64,000 nucleotides of DNA from an uncultured Tateyamaria sp. (GTDB taxonomy: Bacteria; Pseudomonadota; Alphaproteobacteria; Rhodobacterales; Rhodobacteraceae). The notes under the pieces were generated by a model. That model ran no database searches. It was not told the origin of the DNA and saw only the letters and a list, made by a program, of their open reading frames with translations. This document shows, piece after piece, positions 45,528 through 55,178 of this stretch (position 1 is its first letter; the number at the start of each line of letters is the position of its first letter). A program made the position numbers and the translations under genes. Location of the stretch: contig NZ_CANMEU010000002.1 in the NCBI RefSeq assembly GCF_947497045.1, positions 62,001 through 126,000 on the forward strand, given 5' to 3'.

Positions 45528-47923
45528 CGTGCGTCTCCGTCCGGGTCCATATCGCCGTCGGCGGGCTGAATGATTTCCGGCTCTGTCACGGGCGGTGCGG
45601 GTTGAGAGGTGCGCGCATCCCGCGGTTGCAGTGTTTCGGGGTTGCGCAGCCACACATCGCGTTGGGCGAACGGGATTTCGATATCCTCTTCTATGAAGCG
45701 GGCGGCGATCTGGTGGTTGACCTCGTTCTTGACGGCCAGCGTCCAGTTCACATCGCGCAGGATCATCCGGATTTCAAAATCCAGACTGTCCGCCCCAAAG
45801 CCCATGAACAAGGCCTGCGGGGCCGGGTTGGCCAGCGCCATGGGATGGGCATCGGCGATTTCCTTGAGGATGCGTTCGACGCGACGGGTGTCAGTGCCAT
45901 AGGCGACACCGACGGGCACGATCACCCGTCCGATGGTATTGCCACGGGTATAGTTCGTGACCGTCCCCGAGATGAGATCGGCGTTGGGTACGATGACATC
46001 CGTTCGATCAAAGGTCTCGATCCGGGTCGAACGGACAGAGATCGAGCGGACATATCCCATCTGGCCACCAACCTCGATCCAGTCCCCTTCGGCAATGGGT
46101 CGTTCGATCAGCAGGATGATCCCGGACACGAAATTCGACACCACCGTTTGCAGACCAAAGCCGATGCCGACGGACAGGGCACCAGCCACAATCGCAAGGC
46201 TCGACAAATCAATGCCCGCCGCCGTGATCGAAATGAGGGCGGCCAGAAAGATACCCACATAGCCAAGACCCGAAATGATAGCCGTCTGCCCGCCGGGATC
46301 GATCTTGGTCTTGGGCAGCACCGAGGTGCGCATCGCGCCCTGCACCGCCCGTGTCAGCAGATACCCCAGCACAAACACGATGATCAGCGTGAAAAAGCTG
46401 CCCGGTGAGATCGTCATGTCCCCAATTGTCAGGCCACCGCGCACCCGCGTCCACACTTCGGTCAGATCGGTCACCCGCGCGCCCCAGATCAGCGCAAGCA
46501 GCGGCAGGGACACCAGCACCAGCACAAAGCTGGCCAGGGTGGGGATCAGGCTGTCACGCGCCCCCTCGCCCGGTCGCACCGCCGCATAAACGTCCCGCAC
46601 GACGCCCTGCAACAAGGCCACGGTTCCGATCAACGCCAAGGTCAGGATAGTCGGAAAGGTCAGGAACTGGGCCGCTGTCCCGTATCCGAACGCAGCCAGG
46701 ATCGGGGCCAGGATACCAATTGCAATGACGCTCTGGCCCAGCACTCCAAGGAAACGCGCCGAAAACTGCCGTTCGTTGGAAATCTCGTCGGCTGGCTCTC
46801 TCAGCGGGCGTCGCAGCAACCAGCCCATCCGGGCCAGCAACAGCCCGGCCACAAGGATCAGCGGGAATTTCAGAACCGCCGCAACCGCAAGATCATAGCG
46901 GTCAAAGTCCGCAAAAACATCCAAAAGGATGAACAGACCGAATACGCCCCCCAGGATACAGGTATAGACGCCCCCCTCGACCCGCCGTTCAGGTGGCAGC
47001 TGCAAAGGCGTGGGCACCGCATCGCTGCGTGGGAAAATGCGGCTGGCCAGCCAAAACGCGTAAAACAGCGTCAGCCCAATCGGTTCGAGTGTGTCGAGCA
47101 GCAATTGACCACGTTGGCCAAACAACTGGGTGGCCCCAATGGCGCGCACGATTGCAAACAAGCCCAGCATCGGCAGAATGATCTGCCCCAAGGAGACGAC
47201 AAACCCGGCAATCCCCGCGCCCGAGCGGTGATCGCCCCGCTGGATGCGCACCGCCAACAGCTCGGACCAATGGCGTGACCGCGCCAGCAAAACAAGGCCA
47301 ACAACCAGAAAGATGATCACAAGCGGCAGGTTGTCCCGCGCATTCGATCGGCGCGACGGGTTTTTCCACGCTTGTGTGACCCCACCGACGATGGCGGCTA
47401 CGCTTTCGCCCAGGTGGCGGATCGCATCATCCCAATGAACGGGGTTCACCGGCCAGGGGCCCATGTTCAAAAGTTCTTCGGTCTGGCGTTGGCGCAGGAT
47501 GTCATCGATTTCGGCGATGACCCCATTGGCCCGGCTAAAGGCTTCTTCGGCGGTGCGGCGGGGGGTGCTCAGCCGCTCAAGCTGCGCATTGAGTTCGGCG
47601 CGGCGGGCCGCGATCTGGGTGGCTTCCTCGGCCCCTTCCTCGGGTGCGGGACCAAGTGAGACGATTTGTTCGCGCAGCGTTTGCAGGCGGCTGTCATTGG
47701 CGCTGAGTTGGGTTTGAAACTGTTGGCGCCACATCGCCACTTCCGAGCGCAGTTCGCTCAACGCCGCATCCGACGCCTGCGCCGCTTCAACAGCCGCTTC
47801 AGCGCGCGGGGCAACTTCGCGCCACGCCTCGTAGTCGGGGGTGTCCGATTGCGCCAGCGCCTGGACGGCCCACAGCCCAAAAAACAACGCCGCACACAGG
47901 CGCACCATGAAATGTCGCGACAT
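45524..47923 (-). CDS. Large mechanosensitive channel protein (DUF3772 + MscS)
   Basis: A 799-aa inner-membrane protein. A signal peptide (cut after VQALA) leads to a coiled-coil-rich periplasmic DUF3772 region (about 25-200), then roughly ten transmembrane helices and a C-terminal MscS core: pore helix LSVGIGFGLQTVVSNFVSG and the beta domain IERPIAEGDWIEVGGQMGYV. It probably gates under hypo-osmotic stress. The ATG at 47923 overlaps the cysK stop (TGATG). The acidic Asp-rich tail after residue 780 is probably disordered. Confidence 0.9.
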   Translation of the reverse strand: MSRHFMVRLCAALFFGLWAVQALAQSDTPDYEAWREVAPRAEAAVEAAQASDAALSELRSEVAMWRQQFQTQLSANDSRLQTLREQIVSLGPAPEEGAEEATQIAARRAELNAQLERLSTPRRTAEEAFSRANGVIAEIDDILRQRQTEELLNMGPWPVNPVHWDDAIRHLGESVAAIVGGVTQAWKNPSRRSNARDNLPLVIIFLVVGLVLLARSRHWSELLAVRIQRGDHRSGAGIAGFVVSLGQIILPMLGLFAIVRAIGATQLFGQRGQLLLDTLEPIGLTLFYAFWLASRIFPRSDAVPTPLQLPPERRVEGGVYTCILGGVFGLFILLDVFADFDRYDLAVAAVLKFPLILVAGLLLARMGWLLRRPLREPADEISNERQFSARFLGVLGQSVIAIGILAPILAAFGYGTAAQFLTFPTILTLALIGTVALLQGVVRDVYAAVRPGEGARDSLIPTLASFVLVLVSLPLLALIWGARVTDLTEVWTRVRGGLTIGDMTISPGSFFTLIIVFVLGYLLTRAVQGAMRTSVLPKTKIDPGGQTAIISGLGYVGIFLAALISITAAGIDLSSLAIVAGALSVGIGFGLQTVVSNFVSGIILLIERPIAEGDWIEVGGQMGYVRSISVRSTRIETFDRTDVIVPNADLISGTVTNYTRGNTIGRVIVPVGVAYGTDTRRVERILKEIADAHPMALANPAPQALFMGFGADSLDFEIRMILRDVNWTLAVKNEVNHQIAARFIEEDIEIPFAQRDVWLRNPETLQPRDARTSQPAPPVTEPEIIQPADGDMDPDGDAR

Positions 47924-48957
47924 CAAACGTCCTCAAACACGCCGGGAATCGACGAGGCTCCCTGATCCAGCCATTCGGGCACAGGCAATCCCTTCTCTCG
48001 CAGGAAGTCGGGGTTGAACAGCTTGGATTGATAGCGCGTGCCGAAATCGCACAGGATCGTCACGATGGTATGTCCCGGACCCAGATCGCGCGCCAGCCGG
48101 ATCGCTCCGGCCACGTTGACCCCCGAGGACGCCCCCAGACACAGGCCTTCGTGCTGCAAAAGGTCGAACACGATGGGCAGTGCCTCGGCATCGGACACAT
48201 TGTAGTTGAAGTCAGGTGTCAGCCCTTCAATGTTCTTGGTGATGCGGACCTGTCCGATGCCTTCAGCGATCGAGCTGCCCTCGGTCGCGATCTCTCCGGT
48301 GGTGAAATAGCTGTAAAGCCCTGCCCCGTCCGGGTCCGCCAGGCCAATCTTGACGCCCTTGGGTTGCAGGACTTCGGCCACGCCTGCCAAGGTTCCACCC
48401 GATCCCACGGCACAGATGAACCCGTCAACCTTGCCGCCCGTCTGTTCCCAAATCTCGGGGCCCGTGGTTTCGATATGGGCGCGGCGGTTGGCGGTGTTGT
48501 CGAACTGGTTGGCCCAGATTGCACCGTTTGGTTCGGTTTCAGCAAGTTTTTCGGCCAAACGGCCCGAGTATTTGATGAAGTTATTGATATTTCGATAAGG
48601 TGCGGCGGGCACCTGGATCAATTCCGCCCCTGCCAGGCGCAGCATGTCCTTCTTTTCCTGGCTCTGGGTTTCGGGGATCACGATCACCGTCTTGAAACCC
48701 ATGGAGGCCCCGACGAGCGCCAGACCGATCCCTGTGTTCCCGGCGGTGCCCTCGACAATCGTACCACCCGGACGCAACGCGCCTGAGGCCACCGCGTCCT
48801 GAATAATCGACAAGGCGGCGCGGTCCTTGACCGACTGGCCGGGGTTCATAAACTCGGCCTTGCCCAGAATGGTGCAGCCCGTCTCTTCGCTGGCGCGGCG
48901 CAGCTTGATCAGGGGAGTGTTTCCAACGGCCGCAGCCAGATCCGGGGCATAGCGCAT
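47923..48957 (-). CDS. cysK: Cysteine synthase (O-acetylserine sulfhydrylase)
   Basis: A 344-aa PLP enzyme making cysteine from O-acetylserine and sulfide. The PLP Lys lies in MNPGQSVKDRAALS, the phosphate loop in EGTAGNTGIGL and the C-terminal Ser region in LCLGASSGVNVAGA. In Rhodobacter sphaeroides cysK contributes to tellurite resistance together with trgAB, and here it sits 67 bp downstream of trgB. It is followed by the MscS channel gene with a one-base overlap. Confidence 0.93.
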   Translation of the reverse strand: MRYAPDLAAAVGNTPLIKLRRASEETGCTILGKAEFMNPGQSVKDRAALSIIQDAVASGALRPGGTIVEGTAGNTGIGLALVGASMGFKTVIVIPETQSQEKKDMLRLAGAELIQVPAAPYRNINNFIKYSGRLAEKLAETEPNGAIWANQFDNTANRRAHIETTGPEIWEQTGGKVDGFICAVGSGGTLAGVAEVLQPKGVKIGLADPDGAGLYSYFTTGEIATEGSSIAEGIGQVRITKNIEGLTPDFNYNVSDAEALPIVFDLLQHEGLCLGASSGVNVAGAIRLARDLGPGHTIVTILCDFGTRYQSKLFNPDFLREKGLPVPEWLDQGASSIPGVFEDV

Positions 48958-49024
48958 GACAGCGTTCCTTTTTCAGTTGGTTCAGGTGTAGCGAGGGCGT
49001 CAGGCGACCTCAAGCAAAACGGGG

Positions 49025-50137
49025 TCAGGGGCGGCGGCGCGCGCGCAGTCGGTTTCGGTGATGCGCGAGCCAGTAGATCAGCATGGTCAGGGGCACGTTG
49101 CCGATCTGCCCCGTCTCGGCCATGCCCATCAGCGTATCGAATGAAACCAGATGCGAGCGGATGTTTTCGCCCTCCGCTTCTGCGCCGCCAATGCCCGCAA
49201 CATCATCCGGCAGATCGCAGATGCCGACAAATGTGTGAAAGAAATCCGTGGCGGACCCAGGCGAGGCATAGCCCGCGCCAACCGTTTCCATGTGGTCGAG
49301 CACCAGCCCCGCCTCCTCCGCCGCTTCACGGCGCGCGGCCTGTGGGGGCTGTTCGCCAGGATCGACCATGCCTGCGATCGGCTCAAGCTGCCAACAGGCC
49401 GGATCATGGCGCCCGATAGGCCCAAGCCGGACCTGCTCAACCAGCAGCACCCGGTCGCGTACCGGATCATAGGGCAGCACAAGGGCAGCATCAAACGCAA
49501 CAAACACCGCGCGCGTCAGAACCGGCGACATCACCCCGTCAAAGGTCTCGTGGCGCATCCTGATCTCGTCCAGCGCGAAAAAGTCGGAATAGGCGCGCGT
49601 GCGCTCGACGATCTCGACCTTGCCGCGCAAGGTGTCGGGGCTGTGGTGACCCGATTGCGCCAATACCCGGCTCCAGGCGCGCGCGCGGATGCGGGGAAAG
49701 CGGCGGGCGATCTCTTGCGCGCTGACATGGCCAAAACTGCCCATGACCTCCTCGGCGGCAGCGACGCTCATCTCGGCCCAGTCCTGTTGCCAGCCCACGA
49801 TATCCCACGGCCCGTCCGACGCCATATGGTGCAGCGGCACATAGACATCCGCCGCCGCGCCGGACTGAAGGGTCAGGCGTTGCAGATCATAGGCAAACCC
49901 GGCCTCGTAGTAATCGAGCCGGGCAATATCGTCCGCCGTCAGTCCGCGCACAAGAACGCCCGTAGCGTCGCTGTCGGGATCAACGGACAGCAACGGGTAA
50001 GGCCCGTCAACCGCCGCCATGATCCGATGGCCGGGCAACACATCCGGCTTGATATCAAGGTCGCCCGCCACCCGACCCATCACGCATTCCAGCAGCGGCA
50101 CATGGCGCAACGTGCCGTAAAAGAATATGGATTTCAT
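49025..50137 (-). CDS. trgB: TrgB: gamma-glutamylcyclotransferase-like domain fused to NUDIX hydrolase
   Basis: A 370-aa fusion. Residues about 1-110 form a YtfP/GGCT-like fold (IFFYGTLRHVPLLECVMGR). Residues about 170-350 form an ADP-ribose-pyrophosphatase-type NUDIX domain with the Nudix box GMVDPGEQPPQAARREAAEE, and VLLVEQVRLGP before it. TrgB is known from the R. sphaeroides tellurite resistance locus; its substrate is not settled. The ATG at 50137 starts exactly at the GGCT fold, 4 nt after trgA; its ribosome binding site is weak, suggesting coupling to trgA. Confidence 0.88.
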   Translation of the reverse strand: MKSIFFYGTLRHVPLLECVMGRVAGDLDIKPDVLPGHRIMAAVDGPYPLLSVDPDSDATGVLVRGLTADDIARLDYYEAGFAYDLQRLTLQSGAAADVYVPLHHMASDGPWDIVGWQQDWAEMSVAAAEEVMGSFGHVSAQEIARRFPRIRARAWSRVLAQSGHHSPDTLRGKVEIVERTRAYSDFFALDEIRMRHETFDGVMSPVLTRAVFVAFDAALVLPYDPVRDRVLLVEQVRLGPIGRHDPACWQLEPIAGMVDPGEQPPQAARREAAEEAGLVLDHMETVGAGYASPGSATDFFHTFVGICDLPDDVAGIGGAEAEGENIRSHLVSFDTLMGMAETGQIGNVPLTMLIYWLAHHRNRLRARRRP

Positions 50138-50141
50138 CAGG

Positions 50142-50582
50142 TTATCGCCAGTGCCGCGAGGCATGTTCGGCGGCGATCCCGGTCAACACGCCCCCCACCA
50201 ACAGCGTGGTCCAGATCGGGATGGTCATCATCAGCAAGGCCCACTCCGCCCCGATTTCAAAGATGGAAATCAAGGCCTCGAACGCGCCATCATAGCGGTT
50301 GCGCATCGCGATGCGGACCATCTCGTTGCAGGACTGGATGAACAGCGCCCAGAACACCAACACGACGGGGCCCGTCAGGCCCACGTTCACGGCCGAGATC
50401 ATGCCCCGTCCCGCGCGCCGCCCGATCACGATCCAACCGACAAGTATGCCGACGACCACGTTGACATAGACGAAGATGCCAAAGTTTTTGTCCTCTTCAA
50501 ACAATGGGGGGATCATACCCGACACGATGAACGCCAGGATCGCCAATCCCAAAGCGGCCACCAATTTGGCTGCGCTAGGCAT
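50142..50582 (-). CDS. trgA: TrgA family membrane protein
   Basis: A 146-aa protein with four hydrophobic helices (about residues 8-25, 38-54, 66-84 and 115-135) and RRAGRGMISAVNVGLTGP in the middle. Size, topology and its place before trgB, a GGCT-NUDIX fusion, identify the TrgA family of tellurite resistance proteins in Rhodobacteraceae. It lies 18 nt downstream of cfa and is co-transcribed with it. Confidence 0.82.
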   Translation of the reverse strand: MPSAAKLVAALGLAILAFIVSGMIPPLFEEDKNFGIFVYVNVVVGILVGWIVIGRRAGRGMISAVNVGLTGPVVLVFWALFIQSCNEMVRIAMRNRYDGAFEALISIFEIGAEWALLMMTIPIWTTLLVGGVLTGIAAEHASRHWR

Positions 50583-50600
50583 GACAGTGAACTTTCATCT

Positions 50601-51809
50601 TTATCCGGGCCGCTTGATTGTGATCTGTGTCACGTCGCAGTTGGCACTTTCAAAGGTCGCCGCGCAAGAGGTCAGGTAAAAATTCCACATCCGGCGGAAT
50701 CGATCATCAAAGCCCATTTCGGCGATCTGATCCCACTTGTCGTTGAATGTTTCGTGCCAGCGGCGTAGCGAAATGTTGTAGCTTTGGCCGAACTCGACCG
50801 AGCGTTCGACCCCAAGCCCTGCGCGCGCGATCTGTTCGCGCAGCACCGTGGGACTGGGCAGCATGCCACCGGGAAAGATGTATTTCTGGATGAAATCCAC
50901 GCCCCGCTTGTACACTTTCCAGCGCCGATCCTGCACCGTAATGATCTGAAGCGTGGCGTTCTTGCCGGGTTTCAATCGCGCCTTAACCGTCTCGAAATAG
51001 ACGGGCCAGTATTTTTCGCCCACCGCCTCGAACATCTCGATAGAGGCGATCCCGTCATAGGTGCCGGTTTCGTCGCGATAGTCCTGCAACTTGAAATCAA
51101 CCAGATCAGAAAGGCCTGCCTTTTCAATGCGCTGTTGGGCGTACTTGAACTGCTCTTCGCTGATGGTCAGCCCCGTCACCTTCAGCCCGCGCTCGCGTGC
51201 GGCATATTCCGCAAACCCGCCCCAGCCACAGCCGATCTCAAGGATATGATCGCCGGGCTGTGCGCCCATCTGATCAACCATGCTGGCATATTTGGCGATC
51301 TGAGCGGCCTCGTGGCTTTCCTGCCCCGTTTCAAACAGGGCGCTGGAATAGGTCATGGTGTCGTCCAGCCACAGCCCGTAGAAATCATTGCCCAGATCAT
51401 AGTGATAGCTGATGTTCTTACGCGCCTGATCACGATGATTGCGCTGGAGCCAGAACCGGAATTTCTCGAACTGGCGCACCAGACCCATACCCGGAAAGCC
51501 ATCGTAGATGTTCTCGTTATCCGCGTGCACAAGGTCCATGAAAGCCTGCAAATCGGGGGTCGTCCACCACTCGTCCAGATAGGCGTCACAAAACCCAAGA
51601 TCACCTTCGCGGATCAGGCGAGCAAATAAGTCATCGTTGTGGATGTGTACTTCGGCCACCGGGCCGGGTCTTGCCCCTTCGGCACGGAATTGACGGCCAT
51701 CGGGCAGCACAAAGTCGATTCGACCGGTGTTCATCCCTTGCGACATCGCAAAAACGCGCGCGAAATAGCGCGGCAGACCGCTTTGGCCATCGGTGGTTGT
51801 CAGGATCAT
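50601..51809 (-). CDS. cfa: Cyclopropane-fatty-acyl-phospholipid synthase family methyltransferase
   Basis: A 402-aa SAM-dependent enzyme. SAM site LEIGCGWGGFAEYAA, SYHYDLGNDFYGLWLD and EMFEAVGEKYWPVYF are the Cfa signatures. It methylenates unsaturated acyl chains, or a related lipid modification. In R. sphaeroides, cfa and photolyase genes belong to the RpoE-ChrR singlet-oxygen response. GGGGAG precedes the ATG at 51809; a palindrome lies 23 bp upstream of the start codon. Confidence 0.9.
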   Translation of the reverse strand: MILTTTDGQSGLPRYFARVFAMSQGMNTGRIDFVLPDGRQFRAEGARPGPVAEVHIHNDDLFARLIREGDLGFCDAYLDEWWTTPDLQAFMDLVHADNENIYDGFPGMGLVRQFEKFRFWLQRNHRDQARKNISYHYDLGNDFYGLWLDDTMTYSSALFETGQESHEAAQIAKYASMVDQMGAQPGDHILEIGCGWGGFAEYAARERGLKVTGLTISEEQFKYAQQRIEKAGLSDLVDFKLQDYRDETGTYDGIASIEMFEAVGEKYWPVYFETVKARLKPGKNATLQIITVQDRRWKVYKRGVDFIQKYIFPGGMLPSPTVLREQIARAGLGVERSVEFGQSYNISLRRWHETFNDKWDQIAEMGFDDRFRRMWNFYLTSCAATFESANCDVTQITIKRPG

Positions 51810-51831
51810 GCAACTCCCCCGTTCGCATATC

Positions 51832-51851
51832 GTGTCACGCTAGCTTGACAC
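51832..51851. promoter_or_regulatory. 20-bp palindrome upstream of cfa
   Basis: GTGTCACGCTAGCTTGACAC reads the same on both strands except for one pair (18 of 20 positions match). It lies in the 76-bp gap between the photolyase stop and the cfa start, where a repressor or activator could control cfa-trgA-trgB. I do not recognise the binding protein. Confidence 0.45.
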
Positions 51852-51885
51852 TTGACTGCGCGCAACCATGCGCACGTGTTTGTCA

Positions 51886-53304
51886 TCAGAATTTCCGGTT
51901 CTCATAGGCACTTAGCGCCCGTTTGCGCCCCTGATCCGCCGGTACGATCGGATCGGGATAGGCGTCATCGGGTGTCATCGCCCAACGCCGCGGGATGGCG
52001 TCAAAGAATTTGAGCGCATCATCGTGTTTGTTGCTGCGCCCCTCGGCGATCCAACGGCTGACATAGTCCCGGTTTTTGTCGAATTTATCCAGCTGCGTGA
52101 CGGGGTTGAACACCCGGAAATACGGTGTCGCATCGGGCCCTGATCCCGCCGACCACTGCCAGCCCATCGCGTTGCTGGCCGGATCCCAGTCGATCAGGCA
52201 GTCGTCAAACCATGCCTGCCCGATCCGCCAATGGGTCATCAGGTGTTTGGTCAGGTAACTTGCCACGATCATACGGCCCCGGTTGTGCATCCGCCCGGTC
52301 ACATACATCTCGCGCATGGCCGCATCGACAAATCGGATGCCGGTGCGCCCCTTTTTCCATGCCCAAACCTCGGCCGTGCATGCGTCGTTATTCCATGGGA
52401 ACGCGTCCCAATCCTCTTTCCAGTTCTGATCGAGGATGAGCGGGGTGTGGTGCATCAGATGATAGGCAAACTCGCGCCACACCAACTCTTTGAGGAAGGT
52501 TTCGGCACCGTCCTTGCCCTCCTCACGAGCGCGCATCCCCGCATGCCAGCACTGGTGCGGGCTGATTTCCCCAAGGGCCAGATTTTCGGACAGGTTGGAG
52601 GTCCGGTCCTGCCCCGGAATATCGCGCCCCTCCACGTAGCCCGCAACTTTGGACGCGATAAAGACCCCAAGGCGGGACTGTGCGGCCTGTTCGCCCAGTT
52701 GCACAAACGGGCGCACCACATTTGCACCACGGTTCATGGCCGTGCCGAGGGCCCAGTCGTCTATTGCTTCGCTGTCGGGCCATGTGTCAGGGGCGGGGAT
52801 ACTGCCCGGTGTCGACAGGGGCGCATCCACATCCCGCCCCTTCACTGCATTCCAAAAGGGCGTATAGACTTTGTAGAAGCCGCCCGTTTTCGTCTCGGTT
52901 GTCCAGGGTTCAAACATCAGGTGGCCGCCAAAGCTGCGTGCGTCAATGTCCTGATCCTTGAGGGTCGATTTCACATCCGTATCGCGGCTGATCGCAAAGG
53001 GGTCATATTGGCGCGTCCAGTAGACGGCCCCTGCCCCGGTCTCCTTGATCAGCGCCTGCAACACCGCAAGTGCATCGCCTGAACGACAGATCAACCGGCT
53101 GCCCTTGTCGCGCAAGGACCCGTCCAGATGTGCCGCCCCAAGGCCCCACCGCCATTTGGGTGCCGCCCCCAGATCATCCACGCTTTTGTCGCGGATCACG
53201 ACCGGAATGACGGGCCGCCCCGTTGCGCTGGCCGCACTCAGCGCCGGATGATCGCTCAGCCGGAAATCCCTGCGGAACCATAAAATAATCGGTGTGCTGC
53301 TCAA
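51886..53304 (-). CDS. Cryptochrome/photolyase family protein (CPD photolyase)
   Basis: A 472-aa FAD/antenna photolyase. LWFRRDFRLSDHPAL opens the antenna domain; the FAD domain has RTGIRFVDAAMREM, MHNRGRMIVASYLTKHL and the strongly conserved DWDPASNAMGWQW. It repairs UV pyrimidine dimers with light. The start is TTG at 53304; no upstream ATG exists in frame before the promoter, and the ECF-like promoter leaves a short leader of about 20 nt. Confidence 0.92.
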   Translation of the reverse strand: MSSTPIILWFRRDFRLSDHPALSAASATGRPVIPVVIRDKSVDDLGAAPKWRWGLGAAHLDGSLRDKGSRLICRSGDALAVLQALIKETGAGAVYWTRQYDPFAISRDTDVKSTLKDQDIDARSFGGHLMFEPWTTETKTGGFYKVYTPFWNAVKGRDVDAPLSTPGSIPAPDTWPDSEAIDDWALGTAMNRGANVVRPFVQLGEQAAQSRLGVFIASKVAGYVEGRDIPGQDRTSNLSENLALGEISPHQCWHAGMRAREEGKDGAETFLKELVWREFAYHLMHHTPLILDQNWKEDWDAFPWNNDACTAEVWAWKKGRTGIRFVDAAMREMYVTGRMHNRGRMIVASYLTKHLMTHWRIGQAWFDDCLIDWDPASNAMGWQWSAGSGPDATPYFRVFNPVTQLDKFDKNRDYVSRWIAEGRSNKHDDALKFFDAIPRRWAMTPDDAYPDPIVPADQGRKRALSAYENRKF

Positions 53305-53330
53305 CGCCCCGTTTCCCTTTTGTTATGAGA

Positions 53331-53359
53331 GGTTACGTAGCACCATCGCGTGCGGATCA
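53331..53359 (-). promoter_or_regulatory. ECF-sigma (RpoE-ChrR type) promoter candidate for photolyase
   Basis: On the minus strand TGATCC (53354-53359) is followed after exactly 18 nt by TAACC (53331-53335). R. sphaeroides RpoE promoters have approximately TGATCC-N18-TAAG, so the -35 and spacing are exact and the -10 is close. The implied start of transcription is about 20 nt before the photolyase TTG codon. Confidence 0.65.
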
Positions 53360-53382
53360 AGTCGGGCACGCTTGACCTTGGG

Positions 53383-54606
53383 TCAAAGAACAGCGTCGAG
53401 CGCTTCAAGCAGCTGCGTGATCTCGGCATCGGACGTGTAATGCGTGAAACTCAGCCGCAAGACACCGACGTCCGGATCGACCCCCATCGCATTCAGCGCG
53501 CGCACCGCATAGAAATCCCCGCCCCCCGCCATGATCCCGTGCTGCGCCAGCCTGGCGGCCACGGCCACGGGATCACGCCCTAGATCAAGCGCCAGCGTCG
53601 GTGCCCTTGTGGCCGCATCCACGGGTCCGATCACGCGCAGATCGTTGCGATCCTTGACGGCGTCGAGCACGCGGGCCAAAGCGACCTCTTCGCGCGCACG
53701 CATCAGATCATGCACCGCCACCCCACGCGCGGTTGCATCCGCATCCCCGCCCACATGATGGGCATAAAGCGCATCCACATAGTCGGCCATGCCCGCGCAG
53801 GCGGCCACTTGCGCATGGTCCGGGCCTGCGGGGGTAAACCGTTTGCAAAGGCTGTCAGCGTTGAAATAGTGCCCCTGATTGGGCAGCAACTCCCCCAGAG
53901 CGCGGCGGATCACCATCAAACCCTGATGGGGTCCGTAGGTCTTGTAGGCCGAAAACAGGTAAATGTCGGGCCCAAGCGTGCCCACGTCCGGAAATCCGTG
54001 CGGTGCATAGCTGACCCCGTCCACACAGACGAAAGCCCCGGCTGCGTGTGCCAGTGCCGTGATCTCCGTGACCGGATTGATCTCACCCACCACGTTCGAG
54101 CAATGGGGAAAGCAGACAAGGCGCACGTTGTCATCCAGCAGCGCCTCAAGCGCGTCGGTGTCCAGATGCCCGGTGCTTGGATCCACCTGCCATTCGCGCA
54201 CCTCGATCCCCCGATCGGCCAGCCGACGCCACGGCCCGGTATTGGCCTCGTGATCCTGATTGGTGACGATGATCGCCTCACCCGGCCGCATCATCTGCGC
54301 AAAGGCCTGCGCCAGCACATAGGTGTTTTGGGTGGTCGAGGGGCCAAAGCTCAACTCGTCCGCATCAACCCCGAGGATGGCGGCCATACGCCTGCGTGCC
54401 TCGTCCATCTCCTCTCCGCCAAGTCGGGAGGCGTCGTAATCGCTGTAGGGCTGCACCTTGCGCTGCGTGTAAAACCGGGTGAGCCGGTCGATGACCTGTC
54501 CGCAGGCATAACTGCCCCCTGCATTCTCAAAGAACGCCTGCCCTTGCAGCGACGGTTCGGAAAACGCGGGAAATTGCGCGCGGACGAAATCAAGATCGAG
54601 GGTCAT
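53383..54606 (-). CDS. Class V aminotransferase / cysteine-desulfurase-like protein
   Basis: A 407-aa fold-type I PLP enzyme. FFENAGGSYACGQVID opens it, GPSTTQNTYVLAQ and HCSNVVGEINPV follow, VCVDGVSYAPHG holds the PLP Asp and SAYKTYGPHQG the Schiff-base Lys. It resembles SufS-like proteins annotated as cysteine desulfurase-like, but I cannot see the mobile-loop catalytic Cys with confidence, so desulfurase activity is open. The ATG at 54606 gives the normal N-terminus. Confidence 0.82.
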   Translation of the reverse strand: MTLDLDFVRAQFPAFSEPSLQGQAFFENAGGSYACGQVIDRLTRFYTQRKVQPYSDYDASRLGGEEMDEARRRMAAILGVDADELSFGPSTTQNTYVLAQAFAQMMRPGEAIIVTNQDHEANTGPWRRLADRGIEVREWQVDPSTGHLDTDALEALLDDNVRLVCFPHCSNVVGEINPVTEITALAHAAGAFVCVDGVSYAPHGFPDVGTLGPDIYLFSAYKTYGPHQGLMVIRRALGELLPNQGHYFNADSLCKRFTPAGPDHAQVAACAGMADYVDALYAHHVGGDADATARGVAVHDLMRAREEVALARVLDAVKDRNDLRVIGPVDAATRAPTLALDLGRDPVAVAARLAQHGIMAGGGDFYAVRALNAMGVDPDVGVLRLSFTHYTSDAEITQLLEALDAVL

Positions 54607-54696
54607 ATGCCAGGGCCTGTGCGTTTGGATGCGCACAGGATCGCGACATATGACCGAAGGATCAAGGGTTTGGTGCCTTTGCTGGTCGCGCCGCCC

Positions 54697-54921
54697 TCAG
54701 CAGCCGCGCTGCTGCGCCAGCGTTTGCACATTCGCCTTGAGGTCGGGATCGGCATTGGGGTTCGCAATCAGCCGGTTGGCATAGCCACACCACGCCCCCG
54801 GATTGTCCGGCTCGAACAAGGGAACAGGCTCGGGTTCAGGCGCGGGCCCGGCCGGTAACTCGACCCCCGCAACACAGGCCGTCAGACCAAGACACAAGAA
54901 CGCCAGACAAAAGAACCGCAT
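54697..54921 (-). CDS. Small lipoprotein
   Basis: A 74-aa precursor MRFFCLAFLCLGLTAC with a clear lipobox (LTAC, Cys16) gives a lipidated protein of about 59 residues. A Pro/Glu-rich spacer (PAPEPEPVPLFEP) is followed by CGYANRLIANPNADPDLKA. It is probably anchored in the outer membrane or periplasm. Function unknown. GGGGGATGAT precedes the ATG. Confidence 0.7.
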   Translation of the reverse strand: MRFFCLAFLCLGLTACVAGVELPAGPAPEPEPVPLFEPDNPGAWCGYANRLIANPNADPDLKANVQTLAQQRGC

Positions 54922-55178
54922 ATCATCCCCCGAAAAGTAGGCGTGGACATGTTCGCAAGGCCACGGGGAAATGCAAGGGAAAGTTGGGGAGTTCGGAGGT
55001 GGATTGCGTGATGGGCACCGGGGCAATGGCCTGAAACATGCGGAATGTGATGACGGTCGGCTCTGAGCCCAGAGTGAGCGATGCGACGATGCAAAAGGCG
55101 ATGTCAGATGACACCACTGACATATTCTGGCGAAGGTATGTGTTATCCTCGAACAGGGCTGGCGCGGGAGAGCAACGA

